This document shows, piece by piece, positions 1 to 5,018 of a DNA stretch of 5,018 bases; the first letter of the stretch is position 1; each line of letters opens with the position of its first letter. The stretch comes from Clostridiales bacterium UBA2658 (GTDB lineage Bacteria; Bacillota; Clostridia; Oscillospirales; Oscillospiraceae), in contig DEMY01000043.1 of the NCBI GenBank assembly GCA_002359425.1, positions 3,722 to 8,739 of the forward strand. The letters are read 5' to 3'. The position numbers were made by a program, and so were the translations under genes. Below the pieces are notes generated by a model. It searched no databases. It was not told the DNA's origin and worked only from the letters and a program-made list of their open reading frames with translations.

Positions 1-152
<152 letters not shown>

Positions 153-153
<1 letters not shown>

Positions 154-158
154 GGGGG
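153..158 (+). promoter_or_regulatory. Ribosome binding site that fixes the crt start
   Basis: AGGGGG lies 5 bases before the ATG at 164 and overlaps the thiolase stop codon. The same frame is open upstream to an ATG at 140, but that would overlap thlA, has no such site in front of it and would add eight residues not expected in crotonases. The start at 164 is therefore preferred. Confidence 0.75.
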
Positions 159-163
159 CAATT

Positions 164-949
164 ATGGCTTTCGTAACAACTGAAGTAAAGGGTGCTGTCG
201 AGGTCATCACCATCGACCGTCCGCAGGCTTTGAACGCGCTGAACCCCGAGGTTCTTGCAGACCTCAAGGCCGCTTTCGAGGCCATTGACCAAAACGCCGT
301 CCGCTGCGTTGTTCTCACCGGCTCCGGTGACAAGAGCTTTGTCGCGGGTGCGGACATCGGTGCCATGAGCACGATGACAAAGGCCGAGGGCGAAGCGTTC
401 AGCAAGCTCGGAAACGACCTGTTCCTCGCAATTGAGAGCTTCCCGCTCCCCGTGATCGCGGCCATCAACGGCTTTGCGCTCGGCGGTGGAAACGAGCTTG
501 CCATGAGCTGCGACATCCGTATCTGCTCCGATAACGCCATGTTTGGCCAGCCGGAAGTCGGCCTCGGCATTACGCCGGGCTTCGGCGGCACACAGCGGCT
601 CTCCCGCCTTGTCGGCATGGGCATGGCAAAGCAGCTCGTCTACTCCGGCCTCAACGTAAAGGCGGACGAAGCGCTCCGCATCGGTCTCGTGAACGCCGTC
701 TATCCGCAGGCGGAGCTTATGGAAAACGCTCTCAAGCTCGCGACAAAGATTGCCTCCAACGCCCCCATCGCTGTCCGCAACTGCAAAAAGGCCATGAACG
801 AGGGCATCGAGCTTCCGATCGACAAGGCTGCCGCCGTTGAGGAAAAGCTTTTCGGCGACTGCTTTGAAACGCACGACCAGAAAGAGGGCATGGGCTGCTT
901 CCTCTCCAAGGAAAAGCCGAAGCCGAAGGCCGTTTTCACGAACAACTAA
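164..949 (+). CDS. crt: Crotonase (3-hydroxybutyryl-CoA dehydratase / short-chain enoyl-CoA hydratase)
   Basis: The product is a 261-residue crotonase-fold enzyme, the usual length for clostridial Crt. It removes water from (S)-3-hydroxybutyryl-CoA to give crotonyl-CoA in the cytoplasm. Both catalytic acids are present: Glu111 in the GGGNELAMSCD segment and Glu131 in FGQPE, matching Glu144 and Glu164 of rat enoyl-CoA hydratase. The oxyanion-hole segments AGADI (residues 61-65) and ALGGG (105-109) and the following GGTQRL motif are also intact. The C-terminal part (about 185-261) fits the helical trimerisation region. The gene sits between thlA (10-base gap) and hbd (68-base gap), the setting expected for butyrate synthesis. 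Sequence alone cannot exclude action on longer enoyl-CoA chains, but the operon argues for C4. Confidence 0.93.
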   Translation: MAFVTTEVKGAVEVITIDRPQALNALNPEVLADLKAAFEAIDQNAVRCVVLTGSGDKSFVAGADIGAMSTMTKAEGEAFSKLGNDLFLAIESFPLPVIAAINGFALGGGNELAMSCDIRICSDNAMFGQPEVGLGITPGFGGTQRLSRLVGMGMAKQLVYSGLNVKADEALRIGLVNAVYPQAELMENALKLATKIASNAPIAVRNCKKAMNEGIELPIDKAAAVEEKLFGDCFETHDQKEGMGCFLSKEKPKPKAVFTNN

Positions 950-962
950 GGCACATAATCGG

Positions 963-983
963 GGGGCGGGTCCGTCCCGCCCC
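963..983 (+). other. G+C-rich hairpin in the crt-hbd gap
   Basis: GGGGCGGG (963-970) pairs perfectly with CCCGCCCC (976-983) across a five-base TCCGT loop. The flank that follows is A-rich (AACTAAAAAATT) with no run of T, so it does not look like an intrinsic terminator for the + strand. In this position it could stabilise the 3' end of the thlA-crt message, mark an RNA cleavage point or damp transcription into hbd. That role is inference. Confidence 0.6.
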
Positions 984-1017
984 AACTAAAAAATTACTTA
1001 AAAGGAGCGTACACAGC

Positions 1018-1887
1018 ATGAAGGTTGGTATCATCGGCGCGGGCACCATGGGTGCCGGTATCGCGCAGGCTTTCGCACAGGTCGAAGGATATGAAGTCGC
1101 TCTCTGCGACATCAAGGCCGAGTGGGCCGCAAACGGCAAGGCAAAGCTCCAGAAGGGCTTTGACAAGCGCATAGCCAAGGGCAAGATGACGCAGGAAGCT
1201 GCGGACGCCATCCTTGGGCGCATCCAGACCGGCCTCAAGGAAGACCTCTGCAAGGATTGCGACCTCATCGTCGAGGCGGCGTTTGAGGACATGAAGGTCA
1301 AGAAGGAGACTTTCGGCGAGCTGGATAAAATCTGCAAGCCCGCGTGCATCCTCGCTTCCAACACCTCCTCCCTGTCCATCACGGAGATCGGCAAGGGCAT
1401 TGAGCACGCCACCATCGGCATGCATTTCTTCAATCCCGCTCCCGTCATGAAGCTCGTTGAAGTCATCGCCGGCTACAGCACCACCCGCGAGACGGTTGAC
1501 AAGATCAAGGCCATTGCAACCGAGATCGGCAAGACTCCGGTCGAAGTCAAGGAAGCCGCAGGCTTCGTCGTCAACCGCATCCTCGTGCCGGAAATCAACG
1601 AGGGTGTTGGCATCTACGCGGACGGCATCGCCTCCATCAGCGACATCGACTCCGCCATGAAGCTCGGCGCGAACCATCCGATGGGCCCGCTGGAGCTTGG
1701 CGACTACATCGGCCTCGATATCTGCCTTTCCGTCATGGAAACGCTCTATCGCGAATTTGGCGACCAGAAATACCGTCCGCACCCGCTGCTCCGCAAGATG
1801 GTCCGCGCGGGCGAGCTGGGCTGCAAGACTGGCAAGGGCTTCTACTCCTATGCAAATGGCGAGAAGATCCCTGTCGATGAGCTGTAA
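1018..1887 (+). CDS. hbd: 3-hydroxybutyryl-CoA dehydrogenase
   Basis: The 289-residue product closely resembles clostridial Hbd, which reduces acetoacetyl-CoA to (S)-3-hydroxybutyryl-CoA. The N-terminal Rossmann domain begins with GAGTMG (Gly7, Gly9, Gly12), and Asp31 at the end of the second strand suggests preference for NAD(H) over NADP(H). Catalytic residues line up with human short-chain HAD: Ser117 in SNTSS, His136 in GMHFFNP, Glu148 in KLVEV and Asn186 in VVNR. The C-terminal dimerisation domain follows from about residue 187 and includes the conserved GANHPMGPLELGD segment. The tail after GKGFYSY is some ten residues longer than in the Clostridium acetobutylicum protein, which looks harmless. 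The start is well supported: AAAGGAG at 1001-1007 lies 10 bases before the ATG. It is flanked by crt and bcd in the same operon, with a hairpin in each gap. Confidence 0.95.
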   Translation: MKVGIIGAGTMGAGIAQAFAQVEGYEVALCDIKAEWAANGKAKLQKGFDKRIAKGKMTQEAADAILGRIQTGLKEDLCKDCDLIVEAAFEDMKVKKETFGELDKICKPACILASNTSSLSITEIGKGIEHATIGMHFFNPAPVMKLVEVIAGYSTTRETVDKIKAIATEIGKTPVEVKEAAGFVVNRILVPEINEGVGIYADGIASISDIDSAMKLGANHPMGPLELGDYIGLDICLSVMETLYREFGDQKYRPHPLLRKMVRAGELGCKTGKGFYSYANGEKIPVDEL

Positions 1888-1897
1888 AATAAATACT

Positions 1898-1930
1898 GCG
1901 GAAAGGCGGGCAAAAGCTGCCCGCCTCCGC
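1898..1930 (+). other. G+C-rich hairpin in the hbd-bcd gap
   Basis: AGGCGGGCA (1904-1912) pairs with TGCCCGCCT (1918-1926) around the loop AAAGC. The stem continues outward with GCGG (1898-1901) and CCGC (1927-1930), leaving two bulged A. The 3' flank is TGCTAACTTA, with no T-tract, so readthrough into bcd is expected. Like the hairpin before hbd it lies between a stop codon and the next ribosome binding site. It may act in mRNA processing or 3'-end protection (inference). Confidence 0.65.
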
Positions 1931-1965
1931 TGCTAACTTAATTTATACAATTTTGGAGGATAATC

Positions 1966-3129
1966 ATGGAATTCAGACTCAATGAAGACCAGCTCGATAT
2001 GCAGAAGATGTTCCGCGAGTTTGCGGAAAAGGAAGTGAAGCCCATCGCCGAAGAGATCGACGAAAATGAGCGGTTCCCGGAAGAAAACGTTCCGAAGATG
2101 GCGGAAGCCGGTTTCCTCGGTATCCCTGTTCCCGAGCAGTACGAGGGCCAGGGGGGCGATATCCTCACTTATATCCTCTGCGTTGAGGAAATGAGCCGCG
2201 CTTGCGCGACCACCGGCGTTATCGTTTCCGGCCATACCTCCCTGTGCATCGATCCGATCCTGCACTTCGGCACCGAGGAGCAGAAAAAGAAATACATCCC
2301 CGACCTCGCCTCCGGCCGCAAGCTCGGCGGCTTCGGCCTGACCGAGCCGAACGCGGGCACCGACGCTTCCCGTCAGAAGACCGTTGCGGTCCTCGACGGC
2401 GACCACTATGTCCTCAATGGCTCCAAGTGCTTCATCACGAACGGTGCCGTTGCGGACACCTTCATCATCTTTGCCATGACCAAGCCCGAGGATGGCAACC
2501 GCGGCATTTCCGCGTTCATCGTTGAGCGCAGCTTCAAGGGTTTCTCCAACGGCAAACACGAAAAGAAGATGGGCATTCGCGGCTCCTCCACGACCGACCT
2601 CATCTTTGAAGACTGCATCGTTCCGAAGGAAAATCTGCTCGGCGAAGAGGGCATGGGCTTCAAGATCGCCATGGCAACGCTGGACGGCGGCCGCATTGGC
2701 ATCGCCGCACAGGCGCTCGGCATCGCCGAGGGCGCTCTCGACGAGACGGTCAAGTATGTCAATGAGCGCGAGCAGTTTGGCAGAAAGATCGCCGCTTTCC
2801 AGAACACGCAGTTTGAGCTGGCCGATATGTACGCCCGCACACAGGCAGCGAAGTACCTCGTTTACGCCGCTGCCTGCGCGAAGGACGCCGCAAACGCCGG
2901 CGAAAAGATTCGCTACTCCGTTGATGCTGCTATGGCAAAGCTCATCGCTTCCGAGAACGCCAGTGACGTTACCCGCCGCTGCGTCCAGCTCCTCGGCGGC
3001 TACGGCTATATCCGTGAGTACCACGTTGAGCGCATGATGCGCGACGCGAAGATCACGGAGATCTACGAAGGCACCAGCGAAGTCCAGCGCATGGTCATTG
3101 CCGGCAGCATCGGCCTCAAAACAAAGTAA
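1966..3129 (+). CDS. bcd: Butyryl-CoA dehydrogenase (short-chain acyl-CoA dehydrogenase)
   Basis: The 387-residue product is a full-length FAD-dependent acyl-CoA dehydrogenase very like clostridial Bcd, which reduces crotonyl-CoA to butyryl-CoA. The N-terminal helical domain covers about residues 1-120. The beta domain begins at the family signature GLTEPNAGTD (124-133), and the C-terminal helical domain follows from about 235. The catalytic base is Glu368 in IYEGTSEVQ, the same position as in rat short-chain acyl-CoA dehydrogenase. REQFG (268-272) and QLLGGYGY (341-348) are the usual FAD- and dimer-contact motifs. GGAGG at 1955-1959 sits 6 bases before the ATG. In clostridia this enzyme works with the electron-transferring flavoprotein EtfAB, often bifurcating electrons from NADH to crotonyl-CoA and ferredoxin. 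No etf gene follows here, so its partner must be encoded elsewhere or upstream of the window. Confidence 0.93.
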   Translation: MEFRLNEDQLDMQKMFREFAEKEVKPIAEEIDENERFPEENVPKMAEAGFLGIPVPEQYEGQGGDILTYILCVEEMSRACATTGVIVSGHTSLCIDPILHFGTEEQKKKYIPDLASGRKLGGFGLTEPNAGTDASRQKTVAVLDGDHYVLNGSKCFITNGAVADTFIIFAMTKPEDGNRGISAFIVERSFKGFSNGKHEKKMGIRGSSTTDLIFEDCIVPKENLLGEEGMGFKIAMATLDGGRIGIAAQALGIAEGALDETVKYVNEREQFGRKIAAFQNTQFELADMYARTQAAKYLVYAAACAKDAANAGEKIRYSVDAAMAKLIASENASDVTRRCVQLLGGYGYIREYHVERMMRDAKITEIYEGTSEVQRMVIAGSIGLKTK

Positions 3130-3165
3130 TTCATCTTCTCCGATACACACAAATACCCCAGCACG

Positions 3166-3197
3166 AAAGGGGCGCGCCGAAAGACGCGTCCCCTTTT
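3166..3197 (+). terminator. Probable terminator after bcd, weak T-tract
   Basis: AAAGGGG plus CGCG (3166-3176) pairs with CGCG, one bulged T, then CCCCTTT (3185-3196), with an eight-base loop. The only T run is the TTTT at 3194-3197, most of which is inside the stem, and it is followed by GCGCG, so efficiency is uncertain. Its position 36 bases after the bcd stop and just before a new promoter supports a role in ending the butyrate transcript. The left arm can also pair with a second right arm at 3198-3205. Confidence 0.6.
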
Positions 3198-3205
3198 GCG
3201 CGCCC

Positions 3206-3234
3206 TTGCAAAGTACCGCCAGAGCGGGTATACT
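3206..3234 (+). promoter_or_regulatory. Sigma-A-type promoter for the stalk-MBL gene
   Basis: TTGCAA (3206-3211, four of six matches to TTGACA) and TATACT (3229-3234, five of six matches to TATAAT) are separated by exactly 17 bases. Transcription would begin near 3241, leaving a leader of about 38 bases before the start codon at 3279. It lies directly after the terminator-like hairpin, so the downstream pair of genes is probably a separate transcription unit. Confidence 0.65.
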
Positions 3235-3269
3235 GGCAGGAGCGGAAAATTTTATGCATTTGAGAGGTT

Positions 3270-3274
3270 GGGAG
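3270..3274 (+). promoter_or_regulatory. Ribosome binding site for a TTG start
   Basis: GGGAG lies 4 bases before the TTG at 3279-3281; a second purine-rich site, AGAGG at 3263-3267, lies 11 bases before it. No ATG or GTG in the correct frame nearby would preserve the signal peptide. The nearby ATG at 3254 is in another frame. Confidence 0.6.
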
Positions 3275-3278
3275 CATT

Positions 3279-4541
3279 TTGAAGCTGAAAAAAATACGGA
3301 GTATTTTTCTCGCTGCGGCGCTGCTGTCGGCGCTTTTTGCGTCGTTTGCTTCGGCAGCGGGCGTTGCGGCGAAGGCGACGTCATCGGCAGTGCTCGTAAA
3401 TGGCAAAACCGTCGCGTTTGAAGCCTATAATATAAGCGACAACAACTATTTTAAGCTGCGCGATTTGGCCTGCGCCCTGTCCGGCAGCGAAAAACAGTTT
3501 GAGGTCGGCTGGGACGGGGCAAAAAACGCCATCTCGCTCACATCGGGAAAGGCGTACACGCCCGTTGGCGGTGAGCTGACGTTTTCCGGCGTTACGGCGC
3601 CGGAAGCGCATAGCTCGACCTCGTCCGTCTGGCTCAATGGAAAGCAGATTAGCCTCAAAGCCTACACCATTGGTGAAAACAATTATTTCAAGCTCCGCGA
3701 CCTTGGCGCGGCGGTAAATTTCGGCGTTGACTGGGTGCGGGAGACGAACACGGTCGTCATCGATACCTCAAAGGGCTATACTGCGGACGGGAAGCTCACG
3801 GTGCGCTTTCTCGACGTCGGGCAGGGCGATTCGGAATTCGTGACGCTGCCGAACGGCAAGACGATGCTCATCGACGCGGGCGAGGCCGAATATGGCGACA
3901 GGGTTGTTTCCGATCTGCGCGCGCTCGGCGTCACGAAGATCGACTACCTCGTCGCGACGCATCCCCACGCCGACCACATCGGCGGGCTGCCGAAGGTTAT
4001 TGAGAGCTTTGCCGTTGGCACGGTCTTCATGCCGAATGCGACGGCGACGACGCAGGCGTATAAAAAGCTCCTGACCTCCATCCAGTCAAAGGGCCTCAGG
4101 GCCGGGATTGTGCGCGCGGGGGCGGCGCTTTTTGACGAGGACGGCGTTGCCGCCGTCGTCGTCGCGCCAAACAGCGACAGCTACGACGACCTCAACAATT
4201 ACTCGGTTGTTATCCGATTGAGCTACAAGAATAACGTATTTCTCTTTATGGGAGATGCGGAGGCGCTTTCCGAAAAGGAGATCACTGCGAACGTGCAGGC
4301 GGACGTCCTCAAGGTTGGCCACCATGGCAGCAGTTCCTCGACGAGCGCCGCGTTTTTGAAGCGGGTTGCGCCGAAGTACGCCGTCATCGAAGTTGGCGCG
4401 GATAACGATTACGGACACCCCACCGCCGCCGTTTTGAAGCGGCTAAGCTCTGCGGGTGTGGCAGTCTACCGCACGGACCAGAATGGCACTGTCACAATGA
4501 CGTCCGACGGCGCGAACATTTCAGTCACGACCGAACGCTGA
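3279..4541 (+). CDS. Secreted stalk-domain / ComEC-like metallo-beta-lactamase-fold hydrolase
   Basis: The 420-residue protein starts at TTG, chosen because it gives a textbook signal peptide: basic KLKKIR, a hydrophobic stretch at about residues 8-23, and an ASA cleavage site after residue 26. There is no lipobox. Residues 36-92 and 115-167 are two copies of a stalk module (copper amine oxidase N-terminal-like) sharing the core NNYFKLRDL. Residues 172-420 form a metallo-beta-lactamase domain of the ComEC/Rec2 type. It begins LDVGQGD (178-184) and has the metal motif HPHADH (His228, His230, Asp232, His233), Asp326 in MGDAE, His348-His349 in GHHGS and His380 in YGHP. All expected metal ligands are present, so it should be an active hydrolase outside the membrane. 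In ComEC this domain is thought to be a nuclease; here the channel domain is absent and the substrate is unknown. A DUF3006 gene follows 12 bases later. Confidence 0.9.
   Translation: MKLKKIRSIFLAAALLSALFASFASAAGVAAKATSSAVLVNGKTVAFEAYNISDNNYFKLRDLACALSGSEKQFEVGWDGAKNAISLTSGKAYTPVGGELTFSGVTAPEAHSSTSSVWLNGKQISLKAYTIGENNYFKLRDLGAAVNFGVDWVRETNTVVIDTSKGYTADGKLTVRFLDVGQGDSEFVTLPNGKTMLIDAGEAEYGDRVVSDLRALGVTKIDYLVATHPHADHIGGLPKVIESFAVGTVFMPNATATTQAYKKLLTSIQSKGLRAGIVRAGAALFDEDGVAAVVVAPNSDSYDDLNNYSVVIRLSYKNNVFLFMGDAEALSEKEITANVQADVLKVGHHGSSSSTSAAFLKRVAPKYAVIEVGADNDYGHPTAAVLKRLSSAGVAVYRTDQNGTVTMTSDGANISVTTER
3384..3779 (+). repeat. Two tandem stalk-module repeats inside the MBL gene
   Basis: The encoded module occurs at residues 36-92 and again at 115-167, offset by 79 codons (237 bases). 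Both copies carry an NGK turn, an AY-[NT]-I segment, the core NNYFKLRDL (DNA at 3441 and 3678) and a closing strand ending in a TS-x-GK/KGY-like segment. Third-position differences within the conserved core show the duplication is old, not recent. Such modules are thought to act as spacers or wall-binding parts in exported Firmicute proteins. Confidence 0.8.
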
Positions 4542-4553
4542 AGGGAGCGGGCT

Positions 4554-4754
4554 ATGTACGTTACGATTGACCGTTTTGAAGGAAAATTCGCCGTCGTCGA
4601 GCTGCCGGACGGGCGCTTTGCAAACCTCCCCTGCGCGCTGGTCCCTGTCGGCGCGGGCGAAGGCGGTGTTTTAAAGATCGAATATGATCCCGCCGAGACC
4701 GAACGCCGTCAAAAGCAGGCGCAGACCCTTTTCGACGAGGTAACAAGAAAATAA
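4554..4754 (+). CDS. DUF3006 family small protein
   Basis: This 66-residue protein matches the DUF3006 pattern: an opening IDRFEG-type strand (residues 5-10), AVVELPDGR, a central NLP segment (24-26), an acidic IEYDP strand end and a charged C-terminal helix (about 47-66). The length is normal for the family, and its biochemical role is not known. It has no signal peptide or membrane segment, so it should be cytoplasmic. AGGGAG at 4542-4547 lies 6 bases before the ATG, and the gap to the MBL gene is 12 bases, so the two are an operon. From general knowledge, DUF3006 genes often sit beside ComEC-like MBL genes, which supports a functional link. The stop codon runs directly into the terminator. 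Confidence 0.85.
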   Translation: MYVTIDRFEGKFAVVELPDGRFANLPCALVPVGAGEGGVLKIEYDPAETERRQKQAQTLFDEVTRK

Positions 4755-4787
4755 AAAAGCGGAACGGTTTGTGCCGTTCCGCTTTTT
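4754..4787. terminator. Strong bidirectional intrinsic terminator
   Basis: GCGGAACGG (4759-4767) pairs perfectly with CCGTTCCGC (4774-4782) around TTTGTG. It is flanked by five A (4754-4758) on the left and five T (4783-4787) on the right. The symmetric A/T flanks let it end transcription from both sides. It begins at the last base of the DUF3006 stop codon and ends 2 bases before the stop codon of the convergent gene, so it serves both. Confidence 0.92.
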
Positions 4788-4789
4788 CG

Positions 4790-5018
4790 TTATTTTACGT
4801 TTTGCATAAGCCACGCGATAAGCTCCGCTGTCTCGGCTCTGGTGGCGTTGTCCTTTGGACGGAAAATCTGCGGGTCGTTTTTGGAGGAGAAGCCGGCGTT
4901 TCGGAAAAGGGAAACGCTCTCGACCGCCCAGCTCTCGATGCGGTCGTCGTCGGCGTAAACCGCCGGGGCGCTCGTCTTCGGTATGGCCTTGAGCGCCGTT
5001 TGACGGTAGCGGGCAAGC
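4790..5018 (-). CDS. SLH-domain surface protein, C-terminal end only
   Basis: The minus strand is open from the window edge to a TAA at plus positions 4792-4790, giving 75 C-terminal residues of a gene that begins beyond the window. Fragment residues 20-75 fit one S-layer homology (SLH) domain: the aromatic-acidic opening YADDD, the IESWAVESV helix, a NAGF turn, FRP and the signature TRAE at residues 59-62. The first residues (LARYRQTALKA) resemble the tail of a preceding SLH repeat, so the protein probably ends in two or more. SLH domains bind secondary cell-wall polymers and anchor proteins to the surface. The rest of the protein, its function and its promoter are not visible. It is convergent with the MBL-DUF3006 unit and shares its terminator. 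Confidence 0.85.
   Translation of the reverse strand, partial: LARYRQTALKAIPKTSAPAVYADDDRIESWAVESVSLFRNAGFSSKNDPQIFRPKDNATRAETAELIAWLMQNVK

Noticed and set aside
963..983. The crt-hbd hairpin as an intrinsic terminator
   Set aside because: The bases after the stem are A-rich with no T run, and hbd is an essential member of the same pathway downstream.
994..1782. A 262-codon minus-strand open frame opposite hbd
   Set aside because: It is an antisense shadow of hbd produced by G+C-rich third positions; the composition is Asp/Ala/Leu-rich with no family resemblance.
1944..1949. TATACA before bcd as a -10 box
   Set aside because: The position about 17 bases upstream is within the G+C-rich hairpin and has no -35-like sequence, so an internal bcd promoter is not supported.
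1933..3384. A 483-codon open frame on the minus strand opposite bcd
   Set aside because: It mirrors the codon bias of a clearly real, highly conserved bcd gene, its translation shows no recognisable domain, and it has no plausible translation signals. It is an antisense shadow.
3098..3421. A 107-codon + strand open frame spanning the bcd-MBL gap
   Set aside because: It overlaps bcd and the signal-peptide region of the MBL gene in another frame, runs through the terminator and promoter, and resembles no protein family.
4795..5016. A 73-codon minus-strand frame with an ATG start near the right edge
   Set aside because: It is Arg/Pro/Ser-rich and out of frame with the SLH domain, whose conserved motifs are read in a different frame on the same strand.

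Overview
The window reads as chromosomal DNA of a G+C-rich anaerobic Firmicute (class Clostridia). The most likely group is the butyrate-producing Oscillospiraceae/Ruminococcaceae, such as relatives of Oscillibacter, Flavonifractor or Intestinimonas. This rests on three things: a butyrate-pathway gene cluster whose proteins closely resemble the clostridial ones, strong AGGAGG-type ribosome binding sites, and surface-protein modules (stalk repeats, SLH domain) typical of that group. The genus is inference.

Bases 1-3129 hold the acetyl-CoA to butyryl-CoA part of the butyrate pathway, all on the + strand. The order is the 3' end of a thiolase (thlA), crotonase (crt), 3-hydroxybutyryl-CoA dehydrogenase (hbd) and butyryl-CoA dehydrogenase (bcd). 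Together they condense two acetyl-CoA, reduce the product to 3-hydroxybutyryl-CoA, dehydrate it to crotonyl-CoA and reduce that to butyryl-CoA. Catalytic residues are intact in every gene. The crt-hbd and hbd-bcd gaps each hold a G+C-rich hairpin with no T-tract. The etfB/etfA genes that often accompany bcd do not follow it; a terminator-like hairpin and a new promoter do.

Bases 3166-4787 form a separate two-gene unit on the + strand. It has a good sigma-A-type promoter, then a TTG-started gene for an exported protein with two stalk (copper amine oxidase N-like) repeats and a ComEC/Rec2-type metallo-beta-lactamase domain, then a 66-residue DUF3006 protein, then a strong, probably bidirectional terminator. 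Bases 4790-5018 hold the 3' end of a convergent minus-strand gene whose product ends in an SLH (cell-wall anchoring) domain.

The butyrate genes are ordinary core metabolism. The less understood part is the secreted stalk-MBL protein paired with DUF3006: its substrate is unknown, and the two proteins appear to sit on opposite sides of the membrane. No RNA genes, mobile elements or CRISPR arrays were seen. No gene-free stretch exceeds 300 bases; the longest is 3130-3278.
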